From: Pseudobdellovibrionaceae bacterium
GTDB taxonomy: Bacteria; Bdellovibrionota; Bdellovibrionia; Bdellovibrionales; UBA1609
NCBI GenBank assembly: GCA_020635075.1
Contig: JACKAM010000001.1
Location: 2,108,001-2,172,000 of the forward strand
Direction: 5' to 3'
Length of the DNA: 64,000 nt
Shown: positions 45,142-54,062 of the stretch, piece by piece
Layout: each line of letters begins with the position of its first letter
How positions within the stretch are numbered: position 1 is the stretch's first letter
Notes under the pieces: model-generated
The model's input: the letters and a program-made list of their open reading frames with translations, nothing else
Database searches by the model: none
Told to the model about the DNA's origin: nothing
Position numbers and translations under genes: made by a program

Positions 45142-45242
45142 GTACCAAGTCCCTTTTTCAGAAGCGGTGCAAGAAAAGCGCAGACTAGGTCTGAGCTTTT
45201 CTTGCACCGCTTCTGAAAAAGGGACTTGGTACCTAAAAAAGC
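45132..45242. repeat. 111-bp near-perfect palindrome spanning both stop codons (element P2)
   Basis: 45132-45185 is the reverse complement of 45189-45242 with one mismatch (45180/45194) and a 3-base centre (TAG). The stop of the upstream gene (45139-45141) and the serA stop (45233-45235) are both inside the arms, so both proteins end in LF encoded by mirror-image DNA. It contains GGTACCAAGTCC, related to the palindrome at 8197. Transcribed either way it gives a 54-bp hairpin. Confidence 0.95.
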
Positions 45243-46456
45243 ACCCGGGTCTTGATTGCCGTTGGCAACTGGCGAACTTCGTCAGCCACCCTCTCCGCTT
45301 CGCCTTTTTCCATATCCATGATCAGGTATCCAATATTGTTATCCGTCGATAGGTACTGAGCCAAAATATTGGCGCCATGGTTAGACACAATACTGTTCAC
45401 GTCACGCAGAACCCCAGGGACGTTCCGATGGACGTTGATCAGGCGCCGAGCACCTTTGCTGGGAGGAACATCCAAATGAGGAAAGTTCACCGAGCCTGAT
45501 GTGGACCCTAATTTCAAAAAGCGAATAAGGCTGTCAGCCACTTCGGCACCAATGGCTTCCTGAGCTTCTTCTGTGCTCCCCCCCACATGGGGAGTGAGAA
45601 TCACATTGGGCATGTTTTGCAAAGGGCTAGAGAACAGCTCCTTGTTGTTGGCTGGCTCCTCTGGGAACACATCAATAGCCGCACCACCAATGTGGCCCGA
45701 CTTCAGAACTTCCACCAACTCGGAGATCTGCACCACAGTCCCACGGCTGGCGTTAAGCAAGTAGGCACCCTTTTTCATTAGCTGAAGCTCCTCTTTGCCA
45801 ACCATGCCTTTGGTCAGAGGGGTCTCGGGAACATGAAGAGTGACAAAGTCTGATTGCTGAAGAAGCTGATCTAAGCTCTCCACCGCCCGGGCATTTCCAA
45901 GAGGAAGTTTTTTAATAACGTCATAAAAGATGACCTTAAAGCCTAGCGATTCTGCAAGCACACTGACTTGCGAACCAATATGACCATAGCCGACAATACC
46001 CAAGGTTTTCCCACGCACTTCGCGGGCTCCGACGGCGCTCTTCATCCACACCCCTTCATGGGCGCGCATGCTTCGCTCACCCAATTGGCGTGAAAGAGCA
46101 ATGAGTTCACAGATAATCAGCTCGGCCACACTTCTGGTGTTACTATAGGGAGCATTAAATACGGGCAATCCATTTTGATTGGCCACATCAAGGGCCACCT
46201 GATTGGTGCCGATACAAAAAGCCCCAATGGCAAACAGCGAACCATGATTCTCCAACATCCGAGGCGTGATCATGGTCTTGGAGCGAATACCCAGTGCCTG
46301 ATAATCACCAATGCGAGCACACAGCTCGTCTTCAGTGAGAGATCCATTCTCCACATCGACCTGAAATCCGGCGTCTTCCAATAGACCGCAGGCTACGGGA
46401 TGGATGTTTTCTAGCAAAAGGATTTTGTATTCGTTCATTGCAAGGCGGGAGGCCAT
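45233..46456 (-). CDS. serA: D-3-phosphoglycerate dehydrogenase, E. coli type
   Basis: First step of serine synthesis. 407 aa, the length of E. coli SerA, with a C-terminal ACT domain (NVHRNVPGVLRDVNSIVSNH). NAD site GIVGYGHIGSQ, catalytic Arg in NASRGTVV, His in LTPHVGGSTEEAQ. ATG 46456 has GGAG 9 bases upstream; an internal ATG at 46438 has none. SerA of this type reduces 2-oxoglutarate to D-2-hydroxyglutarate as co-reaction. Confidence 0.95.
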   Translation of the reverse strand: MASRLAMNEYKILLLENIHPVACGLLEDAGFQVDVENGSLTEDELCARIGDYQALGIRSKTMITPRMLENHGSLFAIGAFCIGTNQVALDVANQNGLPVFNAPYSNTRSVAELIICELIALSRQLGERSMRAHEGVWMKSAVGAREVRGKTLGIVGYGHIGSQVSVLAESLGFKVIFYDVIKKLPLGNARAVESLDQLLQQSDFVTLHVPETPLTKGMVGKEELQLMKKGAYLLNASRGTVVQISELVEVLKSGHIGGAAIDVFPEEPANNKELFSSPLQNMPNVILTPHVGGSTEEAQEAIGAEVADSLIRFLKLGSTSGSVNFPHLDVPPSKGARRLINVHRNVPGVLRDVNSIVSNHGANILAQYLSTDNNIGYLIMDMEKGEAERVADEVRQLPTAIKTRVLF

Positions 46457-46647
46457 TTACACAAGCTCCGGTCTGAATTTTTTCCAGATACTAGCTTCTT
46501 CGCCTCACAGATTCAACGCCCATCGCCGGGAAACTGTGAAAAATGGTGTTATTTCCCACAATTGAAGAATTTGAGAGGTTGTCTCCGGGGACTTGCCAGG
46601 GTACTTTTGGAGACTCACGGCAAATCTTCTATTTTGGAGGAGATGGG

Positions 46648-48000
46648 GTGTCCCAAAGTCTGTCCCTTTTGGTGGTCGACGACGACGAATTGGTCATTAA
46701 AGCCATTGAGATGGCCGTTCCCTCGCATTGGCAAGTGATCCCTCACCAATCGCCAACGGATATCCCGGTGGCAGGGTACCAGGCCGCTTTTGTGGATATG
46801 CACCTTACTGGTGACTTGGCAAAAGCCGAAGGCTTGGCAGTTCTAGAGCTACTCAATCTCAAACACCCTCAGATGCAGTTGGTCGCCATGTCTGGAGACC
46901 TAAATCGAGAAATGATGGAGTCTTGCTTGAGAGTTGGGGCTACCCGCTTTTTGGCCAAGCCCCTCAACACAGAGGAGTTCCAAGGCTGTCTATCGAAAAT
47001 CGAAGCCTTGCTCCTTTTACAGGGAGCCCAACACCGCCCAGAAACTCAGGGAATCAAATGGGTGGGGAACTCCTCGACTTCACAAAATGTGCTGGCACAA
47101 ATTGCCCGCCTGAAGGGTGAAAAAGGACCTATCTTGATATCGGGCCCCACGGGCACAGGTAAGGAGGTGGTGGCCAAACTTCTTCATACACAAGAGGGAG
47201 CCCATCGTCCTTTCGTTACCTTAAACGCTGCTGCCATCTCCGAAAATCTGTTTGAATCGGAAATATTTGGCCACGTGAAGGGCGCCTTCACTGGGGCTGA
47301 CCAAAACAAGGTCGGCCTGGCTGAGGCTGCTCGAGATGGAGACCTGTTTATCGATGAGATCGAAGCCCTGCCGGCCACCCAGCAGGCTAAGTTCCTGCGC
47401 TTTCTGGAAACCGGAGAAGTCCGACGCGTCGGGGCCTCTGGTGATCCGGTGATTGTTGAAACCCGGGTCATTGCGGCTACCAATGTTCCTCTGGAAGAAC
47501 TGGTGGCCAAGGGAGACTTCCGCGAAGATCTATTGTTTCGCATCAAAGGAAAAACCTTGGACCTTCCTCCTCTCAATCAACGCCTGGAGGACGTGGAGCC
47601 TTTGGCCAAATTCTTTTTGGCCGGCCGCACTTCCCAGGCCAAAACTCTGGCGCCGGATGCGGTGGAGGCCCTAACCGGCTACGATTGGCCCGGCAATGTG
47701 CGGGAGCTCAAACGAGTTTGTGAGCAACTCCTGCTTGTCGCCCCTCTGCCAATCATTAGGGCTGAAGACGTTCAGGTTGTCCTACCAAAAAAGATGAAGA
47801 TGGACTATTGGGGGAAACTGCCTAAAACGGACCTCTCGAAGGGCCTGGCCACACTGTTGACTGAATTTGAAGGCAGCCTTCTGCGCCAAGCTCTTGAACA
47901 ATCCGTAGACGTGGATGAGGCGGCGAGACTATTGGGAATGTCCCGCTCAACTCTCTATAAGAAACTCAAAGATCACGACATCGAATGGAGAAATTCATGA
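46648..48000 (+). CDS. Sigma-54-dependent response regulator (NtrC family)
   Basis: 450 aa. I place the start at GTG 46648 after GGAGGAGATGG; the frame extends 35 codons upstream without a ribosome site. Receiver with VVDDDE and Asp50 (AAFVDMHLTG); AAA+ domain with GPTGTGKEVVAKLL (Walker A), GAFTGAD (sigma-54 contact), LFIDEIEALP; C-terminal Fis-type helix-turn-helix DEAARLLGMSRSTLYKKL. It overlaps the CdsA-like gene by 4 bases, so a regulator is coupled to lipid synthesis genes. Confidence 0.94.
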   Translation: MSQSLSLLVVDDDELVIKAIEMAVPSHWQVIPHQSPTDIPVAGYQAAFVDMHLTGDLAKAEGLAVLELLNLKHPQMQLVAMSGDLNREMMESCLRVGATRFLAKPLNTEEFQGCLSKIEALLLLQGAQHRPETQGIKWVGNSSTSQNVLAQIARLKGEKGPILISGPTGTGKEVVAKLLHTQEGAHRPFVTLNAAAISENLFESEIFGHVKGAFTGADQNKVGLAEAARDGDLFIDEIEALPATQQAKFLRFLETGEVRRVGASGDPVIVETRVIAATNVPLEELVAKGDFREDLLFRIKGKTLDLPPLNQRLEDVEPLAKFFLAGRTSQAKTLAPDAVEALTGYDWPGNVRELKRVCEQLLLVAPLPIIRAEDVQVVLPKKMKMDYWGKLPKTDLSKGLATLLTEFEGSLLRQALEQSVDVDEAARLLGMSRSTLYKKLKDHDIEWRNS

Positions 48001-48923
48001 CCGATACGAGCCTTTTTGACCATCGCCTCTATCAGGAAACGGCCGTACTGGTGTTGGCTCTCATCTTCCTGTTGGGAATAGTTCTTTACTTCCTCCGCCG
48101 CAAAACGGTTCACTTTCTCGCCGGCTGGGCCAGTGTCAAAAGTTGGTTTTTCATCACTCCCGTACTTCTTGCCGTATTGGCCCTGCCTTCCCCTTGGCCT
48201 CTGGCCTTTCTTACCATTGTGGCTATTTTTGGCATCAAGACCTTTTTCCAAATGTCGGGGATGTACCATCGCAGCTGGTTTGTGTGGCTCAGTTATGTGT
48301 TTACCATTCTCTTGGGCTTGGCGATCTACAAGGATGCCGTCGATCTATTTAATATCTTACCCATGGTGTTTTTGGGATTTGTTGCCTGGATTCCTTTGGT
48401 TCGCAACAGTGTCTCCCATATGATCCAATACATTGCCTTGTCGCTGATGGCCTTTATATTTTTTGGCTGGTCATTTATGCATATGGGGCGATTGCTGATG
48501 TTGGACCAAGGCCCCTTTATTGTTCTATACCTTTACCTGCTGACGGAGATAGCCGAACACGTCTCGCTCTCGACGACGCGCATTTTTGGGAAACTCAAGC
48601 CCTTTAAAGAAATTTCCCAGCGAGTCACGGTCGAAGGAATCATCATGTCAGTGATCGTCACGGTCATTGTCGCCTGGGGAATGCGGCACCTTCTGCCAGA
48701 CCGAAGTGAGCGTTTTTGGATTGCCGCAGGACTGGCCGCGGCCCTTTTGGGTCGTTTTGGCGACCTTTTCCTTTCCGTCATTCGCCGCGACCTGGGTATC
48801 AAAGACTCCGGGGTCTTCATCATCGGCCGTAGCGATATCCTTGGCCGGGTGGATAAATTGATTTTTGTCGGCCCCATCTACTACTACCTTTACATTTACC
48901 TGCAACGGGCACCCCTGACATGA
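47997..48923 (+). CDS. Phosphatidate cytidylyltransferase-like membrane protein
   Basis: 308 aa, ATG 47997 overlapping the regulator stop, GGAG upstream. About eight membrane helices and a C-terminal CDP-diacylglycerol synthase signature: SVIRRDLGIKDSGVFIIGRS then DILGRVDKLIF, which matches the family pattern of KRxxxxKDxG and GGxxDRxD with conservative changes. Converts phosphatidate and CTP to CDP-diacylglycerol, or a related lipid nucleotide. It overlaps the next acyltransferase gene. Confidence 0.85.
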   Translation: MTDTSLFDHRLYQETAVLVLALIFLLGIVLYFLRRKTVHFLAGWASVKSWFFITPVLLAVLALPSPWPLAFLTIVAIFGIKTFFQMSGMYHRSWFVWLSYVFTILLGLAIYKDAVDLFNILPMVFLGFVAWIPLVRNSVSHMIQYIALSLMAFIFFGWSFMHMGRLLMLDQGPFIVLYLYLLTEIAEHVSLSTTRIFGKLKPFKEISQRVTVEGIIMSVIVTVIVAWGMRHLLPDRSERFWIAAGLAAALLGRFGDLFLSVIRRDLGIKDSGVFIIGRSDILGRVDKLIFVGPIYYYLYIYLQRAPLT

Positions 48924-49666
48924 GAAAAGGCAATTGGGACTGGAACTACGAAAATGAGCAGTGGACTCAGCTGCCTGGGCATCTGAAACACCTACCTCTC
49001 TTCACTCGGCATTTTGACCTGACTAGCCTGGTGTTTCGCTCCCTTTGGGGAATATTTCTTAAGGGACTGGCCTTTCGCTTCTGGATTAGGCTGGAGGTGA
49101 AAGGTGATTTCCACAAGCTCTATCGGGAAGAGCCCCGGCTGTTGATCATCTCCAACCATGGAAGCCACCTGGATGCGGTCTCCATCGCGGCGGCTGTCCC
49201 CTTTAAATTCTGGCTGGATCTCTACATTTCCGCGGCCAAGGACTACTGGTTCGCCAACCCTGTTTTTACCTTTTTTTCCAAGCACTGCCTGGGGGCCATC
49301 CCCATCGACCGCAAGGACCGAAAGGGCGAGGCGATTAAGCTCTGCACCAATCTCCTCAACCGCCTGGATCGGATTTGGATGATTCTCTTCCCTGAGGGGA
49401 CCCGCTCCCCCGATGGCTACATCCACGATTTTAAGCGGGGAGTCAGCGTTTTTGCCGAGCGGACCAAGACCCCCATTTTGTTCCTCTACCTGGAGGGAAA
49501 CTCGGAGTTGATGCCCAAAGGCTCAGCAATCCCCCGCCGGGGAAGACTTGTGGTCCATGTGGGCCCGGTCCAGCGCCCGGCCCCCATCGATGAGGTGGAT
49601 GCCAATTACCGCAGGTGGGTGACGGCCATTAACCCTAATGCATACGGACCCCAGACCAACACTTGA
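48920..49666 (+). CDS. PlsC-type 1-acylglycerol-phosphate acyltransferase
   Basis: 248 aa, ATG overlapping the CdsA-like stop (ATGA). SNHGSHLDAVS (HX4D) and LFPEGTRSPDGYIHDFKRG are the two acyltransferase blocks; IPIDRKDRKG between them is also typical. Acylates lysophosphatidate or a similar acceptor. The coupled CdsA-PlsC pair suggests phospholipid synthesis under the upstream regulator. Confidence 0.9.
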   Translation: MRKGNWDWNYENEQWTQLPGHLKHLPLFTRHFDLTSLVFRSLWGIFLKGLAFRFWIRLEVKGDFHKLYREEPRLLIISNHGSHLDAVSIAAAVPFKFWLDLYISAAKDYWFANPVFTFFSKHCLGAIPIDRKDRKGEAIKLCTNLLNRLDRIWMILFPEGTRSPDGYIHDFKRGVSVFAERTKTPILFLYLEGNSELMPKGSAIPRRGRLVVHVGPVQRPAPIDEVDANYRRWVTAINPNAYGPQTNT

Positions 49667-49741
49667 TTCCAGGCCTTTTCCCTGTGTATTCTGCCCTACG
49701 TTTTGCAATCTAATGTGACCCTTTAACCAAGCGGATTTTCT

Positions 49742-51538
49742 ATGGCAGCAAAAGTGAATGATTTCGTGCTTCACGTGGCCACGGCCAACGGAAGCGGTAG
49801 CCAGTCCTCCAACAATGTTCTGGTCAAGTCCCTCTTTCGCATGGGTGTGCCCGTGACGGGTAAAAACCTTTTCCCCTCTAACATTCAGGGTCTTCCCACC
49901 TGGTTTACGATTCGGGCCAATCCAAACGGCTTTACCGCCCGACGCACGGATTGTGACATCGTGATTGCCATGAACCCTGCCAGTGCTGTTCAGGATGTGC
50001 AATCAGTCATCCCGGGTGGCTATTTGATTTTGAATGACGCCATCAAACTGACCGATGACCAATTGCGAACCGACATCACTATAATCCCGGTCCCATTTAA
50101 AAAACTCATCGATGAGGTGACCAAGGAAGCAAAGCTGAAAAAGCTTCTGGTTAATATGATTTATGTAGGAGTGATGGCCCGGCTGTTGGAAATCGATCAA
50201 TCGGTGATCGATGGGGTCGTCAGCGATATGTTTAAGTCCAAGAAGGCCGTAGTTGACTCCAACCTTTCAGCCATTGCCGTGGGTTTTAAATGGGCCGAAG
50301 AGAACCTCGACCCGAAGGCCTTTCCCTTTCGCGCCCAATCCATTGCCAATGGCAACAAGGGCAAGATCCTGGTCGATGGCAACACCGCAACTGGTCTTGG
50401 CTGGCTCTTTGGTGGCTGCACCTTTGTTGGCTGGTATCCGATCACTCCTTCATCCTCAGTGGTTGAAACCTTCCAAAAATACGCGGGTAAGCTGCGTAAA
50501 GATGAAAAGGGGCAAAATCGCGTGGCCATTGTTCAAGCCGAAGACGAACTGTCGTCGATCTGTATGGTCACAGGAGCCGGTTGGGCTGGTGCCAGGGCGG
50601 CCACCGCCACTTCAGGCCCCGGTATGTCTCTGATGGCCGAAACTGTGGGTTTAAGTTACTTCGCGGAGATTCCGGCTGTCATTTGGAACGTTCAGCGTGG
50701 AGGCCCCTCGACAGGACTTCCAACACGGACGCAACAGTCTGATGTTTTGTCCGCTGCCACCCTTTCCCACGGAGACACTCAACACGTGGTACTTTTCCCA
50801 AAAGACCCCACAGAGTGCTTCGAATTTGGTGAGCTGTCCTTCAATCTGGCTGAGCGCCTGCAGACCACAATTTTTGTGCTGACGGATTTGGATATCGGCA
50901 TGAATCTGTGGGCCACTGATGAATTTGTTTACTCCGATAAACCCTATGACCGGGGCAAAGTGCTCACCGCCGCTGACCTGGAAAAGCTGGGTGATTTTGC
51001 CCGCTACAAAGATGTGGATGGCGACCGGATTCCTTACCGTACATTACCTGGAACGGATCATCCCAAAGCTGCTTATTTTACTCGGGGCACTGGTCACGAC
51101 GAAAAAGCCGGCTACAGCGAGAGCCCTTTGGTCTACAGAAAACTATTGGATCGTTTAAAAGAAAAATATGCAACCGCCAAGAACCACGTCCCGGCGCCAA
51201 TCCTTGATGGAAAAGGGGCCAAACACGGAATTCTCGCCTACGGGTCGACGGACTTTGCCATCCCCGAGGTGAGACACCTTTTGGCCGCCAAGGGCTTAGA
51301 GACCGACTATATTCGTGTGAGAGCGCTTCCCTTTACAAAGGAAGTGAAGGAGTTTTTTGATAATCATGACAAGGTTTTTGTCGTCGAACAAAACCGTGAT
51401 GCCCAGCTCGCTACCTTACTGAAGAACGAATACCCTCAGTACCATGAAAAGTTGGTATCGATTCTTCAGTATGACGGCATGCCCATCACTCCCACTTACA
51501 TCACTAACGAAATTGCTTCCAAGGAGAACCTGGTATGA
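49742..51538 (+). CDS. korA: 2-oxoacid:ferredoxin oxidoreductase, fused gamma-alpha subunit
   Basis: 598 aa. Residues 1-190 are the gamma domain (ANGSGSQSSNNVLVKSLFRM); 210-598 the alpha domain with GWYPITPSSSVVE, EDELSSICMVTGAGWAGARA and TATSGPGMSLMAE. Overlaps the beta gene by 4 bases. Likely substrate 2-oxoglutarate (Kor), by analogy with fused-subunit enzymes; pyruvate is not excluded. Confidence 0.9.
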   Translation: MAAKVNDFVLHVATANGSGSQSSNNVLVKSLFRMGVPVTGKNLFPSNIQGLPTWFTIRANPNGFTARRTDCDIVIAMNPASAVQDVQSVIPGGYLILNDAIKLTDDQLRTDITIIPVPFKKLIDEVTKEAKLKKLLVNMIYVGVMARLLEIDQSVIDGVVSDMFKSKKAVVDSNLSAIAVGFKWAEENLDPKAFPFRAQSIANGNKGKILVDGNTATGLGWLFGGCTFVGWYPITPSSSVVETFQKYAGKLRKDEKGQNRVAIVQAEDELSSICMVTGAGWAGARAATATSGPGMSLMAETVGLSYFAEIPAVIWNVQRGGPSTGLPTRTQQSDVLSAATLSHGDTQHVVLFPKDPTECFEFGELSFNLAERLQTTIFVLTDLDIGMNLWATDEFVYSDKPYDRGKVLTAADLEKLGDFARYKDVDGDRIPYRTLPGTDHPKAAYFTRGTGHDEKAGYSESPLVYRKLLDRLKEKYATAKNHVPAPILDGKGAKHGILAYGSTDFAIPEVRHLLAAKGLETDYIRVRALPFTKEVKEFFDNHDKVFVVEQNRDAQLATLLKNEYPQYHEKLVSILQYDGMPITPTYITNEIASKENLV

Positions 51539-52587
51539 GCACCGCCACTCCAACACCTGCTGCGGCCAAGACAAACCACATCGGTCTGGAAAAGTCGGAC
51601 TACCAAGGGGCAAAATCCACCCTTTGCGCCGGCTGCGGACATGATAGTGTCACCAATCATTTAATCAACGCCTTTTTTAAATCGGGAGTTAACCCTCACA
51701 AGGTGGCCAAACTTTCGGGAATTGGTTGTTCAAGTAAGACGCCCACTTACTTTATGGCTCGCGCCCATGGCTTTAACGCCATTCATGGCCGCATGGGTCC
51801 AGTGGCGACGGGTGTGAAATTGGTCAACCCTGAACTCACTTGTATTGGCGTATCCGGCGATGGCGACACCGCCAGTATCGGCATGGGTGGATTTACTCAC
51901 TTGCTTCGCCGAAATGTTCCCATGGTTTATCTGGTTGAGAACAACGGAGTCTACGGTCTCACCAAGGGTCAGTTCTCAGCCACTGCCGATGTAGGTTCTA
52001 AGAGCAAGGGCGGGGAAATGAACCCCTTTCAGACCATTGACCTTTGTTCTTTGGCCATTGATTTGGGCTGTACATTTGTGGCTCGCTCGTTCTCAGGAGA
52101 CGCCAAACAATTGGTTCCTCTATTGGAAGCCGCGATCCATCACCACGGCACAGCTCTGATTGACGTGATTTCCCCATGTATCACCTTTGCCAACCACCCT
52201 GGGTCCACACGCAGCTATGAAGCCGTTCGTGAGCACACCCGTGCCCTTCAGGAGCTTGGCTTTGTTCAGCCCTTTGATGAAATCAAAGTAGACTACAAAG
52301 AAGGCGATAGCCAGGCCGTGGAAATGCCCGATGGCTCCTGGATCACGCTTAAAAAGTTGGACTCCCAGGATCATGACATCACTGATGCCATTCATGCTCT
52401 TAAAATTCTCCATGAAGCCCGTAACAAGGGGGAGATTTTGACTGGCTTGTTCTACCTCAAGGAAAATGCAAAGGATTTGGCAGAGACCCTTGGTCTCCCG
52501 AAAGAGAAACCCCTGTATGCGATGAATGCTGAGGATCTGAGACCTTCTCAAGATCAGCTCTCTACCATCATGCAGGCGTTTCGCTAA
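51535..52587 (+). CDS. korB: 2-oxoacid:ferredoxin oxidoreductase, beta (TPP) subunit
   Basis: 350 aa. TLCAGCGHDSV at the N-terminus, GIGCSSKTPTYF, GDGDTASIGMGG and ENNGVYGLTKGQ form the TPP-pyrophosphate site. Cluster-type cysteines appear early (CAGC, GCSS) and later (SPCITFAN). Oxidises a 2-oxoacid to acyl-CoA with ferredoxin as acceptor. No ferredoxin or delta-subunit gene adjoins. Confidence 0.92.
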   Translation: MSTATPTPAAAKTNHIGLEKSDYQGAKSTLCAGCGHDSVTNHLINAFFKSGVNPHKVAKLSGIGCSSKTPTYFMARAHGFNAIHGRMGPVATGVKLVNPELTCIGVSGDGDTASIGMGGFTHLLRRNVPMVYLVENNGVYGLTKGQFSATADVGSKSKGGEMNPFQTIDLCSLAIDLGCTFVARSFSGDAKQLVPLLEAAIHHHGTALIDVISPCITFANHPGSTRSYEAVREHTRALQELGFVQPFDEIKVDYKEGDSQAVEMPDGSWITLKKLDSQDHDITDAIHALKILHEARNKGEILTGLFYLKENAKDLAETLGLPKEKPLYAMNAEDLRPSQDQLSTIMQAFR

Positions 52588-52598
52588 TAGGGATTTGG

Positions 52599-53228
52599 GT
52601 GAAGCCAACAGACATCAAGGCCAATGAGGTTGAAGCCACACTTGAGGAGTTGGCGGAGTTTTCTCGGCGACATATCCTCTTGTCCCTGGCCTTGGTCCTT
52701 GGCCTTTTTGCATTAATGGGTGTAACCGGCCTTTACTTTGAAGGTGAAGTGCAGCATTTTGCTGACTGGATGGTTGAGAGCTTTGGCATCTGGGGGATGG
52801 CTGCATTTCTCTTTGTCAGCGATACATTTGTCAGCCCCTTCCCTCCTGATCTGTTTCTGCTGATTGTCGCCAAAAGTGAGATGCGGGAACACTGGCTTCT
52901 CTATGTGAGCTTTCTGGGCGTAATTTCCACACTCGCTGGTCATACCGGATGGCTCTGTGGGCGCATCCTGGTGGAAAGTCGATGGTTCCCCCCTTCGGTG
53001 CGAGCCTTTTTCGATACCAAAAAAAGCGAAGTGCAGAGGTTCGGAACTTGGGCCGTCGCTCTGGGTGCAACCACACCATTGCCCTTTTCCGTGACCTGTT
53101 GGACGGCTGGCATTCTCAAAATGCCCTACAAGCGCTTCGCTCTGGCTGCCAGCACCCGTTTTTTTCGCATTCTCATCTATTATTATGCCATTCACTCATC
53201 GGAGTGGCTGACCAATTGGATCTCCTAA
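52599..53228 (+). CDS. VTT-domain (DedA/YqaA-like) membrane protein
   Basis: 209 aa, GTG start 11 bp after korB. Four to five membrane helices. SPFPPDLFLLIVAKS, HTGWLCGRILVES and GATTPLPFSVTCWTAGILKM match the VTT/SNARE-associated family (YqaA group), whose members act in lipid scrambling or proton-coupled transport. Stop is 11 bp from the convergent folE stop. Confidence 0.86.
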   Translation: MKPTDIKANEVEATLEELAEFSRRHILLSLALVLGLFALMGVTGLYFEGEVQHFADWMVESFGIWGMAAFLFVSDTFVSPFPPDLFLLIVAKSEMREHWLLYVSFLGVISTLAGHTGWLCGRILVESRWFPPSVRAFFDTKKSEVQRFGTWAVALGATTPLPFSVTCWTAGILKMPYKRFALAASTRFFRILIYYYAIHSSEWLTNWIS

Positions 53229-53239
53229 ATATCCCAAAC

Positions 53240-53902
53240 CTACTTGTAAAAGTAGTCCGTATCGCAATGACCGAGGAATTCAGATCGAGTGTCCGCCTTA
53301 GACTTAAAATCCCCTCTGAGGTCACAGGTCACCGTTGTTGAGTTGGTGTCCTCCACCCCTCTCTGGGCCATGCAGTAATGACGGGCGGAAATATGCACTG
53401 CCACATTGTCCGTCCCCAAGACGTAGCTCAGACAGTCAGCGATCTGTTTGGTAAGTCGCTCCTGGACCTGAGGACGCCGGGAAAAGTAGCGGGCAATGCG
53501 ATTGATCTTGGAAAGTCCCACCACCTTATCCTTGGGGATATAGGCAATGGTGGCAAAACCATCAATTGTTTGAAAGTGATGCTCACAAGTGGACTTGATC
53601 TCCACCCTCTGGGAGACAATCATCTGATCGTAGCCCATTTCGTTATCGATGACTGTCACCTTGGGAAAGTTCTCAGCCCACAGACCAGAAAAAAGCTCTT
53701 CCACATACATCCGAGCCACCCGCCTGGGGGTGTCGCGAAGGCTGTCGTTACCCAGATCAAGCCCCAAGACCTCCATGATCTCGCCAAATTTAAGGGCGAT
53801 CTTTTCAATCTTTTCGGCCTGACTCATGTCATTCTCCAACAAAGGAGTCGGCCGAACCTGGGAAAGGATCTCTTCGACAGTAATGGTCTTTTCCGGAGCC
53901 AT
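53240..53902 (-). CDS. folE: GTP cyclohydrolase I
   Basis: First step of folate synthesis, GTP to dihydroneopterin triphosphate. 220 aa from ATG 53902 (GAGG 5 bases upstream). STCEHHFQTIDGFATIAYIP carries zinc Cys and His, VGLSKINRIARYFSRRPQVQ and ERLTKQIADCL are the family signature. The late HYCMAQRGVED has the second zinc Cys; Gln replaces the usual Met or Glu, a small change. Confidence 0.96.
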   Translation of the reverse strand: MAPEKTITVEEILSQVRPTPLLENDMSQAEKIEKIALKFGEIMEVLGLDLGNDSLRDTPRRVARMYVEELFSGLWAENFPKVTVIDNEMGYDQMIVSQRVEIKSTCEHHFQTIDGFATIAYIPKDKVVGLSKINRIARYFSRRPQVQERLTKQIADCLSYVLGTDNVAVHISARHYCMAQRGVEDTNSTTVTCDLRGDFKSKADTRSEFLGHCDTDYFYK

Positions 53903-54062
53903 GGTCACCTCGCTATGGGTGGCAACCTAGCGGAAAAGACTCTGGCAGACAACTGGGTGCCCACATATGGTAGTTTTTGCGCTGCATAATATAAGGACTT
54001 TAACCCAAGATAAAGATTAATATCCAGGTCTTCAACCCGCACTCATTTTTAAGAGGTCATCA

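Noticed and set aside
53378..53989. A 203-codon plus-strand frame
   Set aside because: Antisense to folE, which has all its catalytic motifs.
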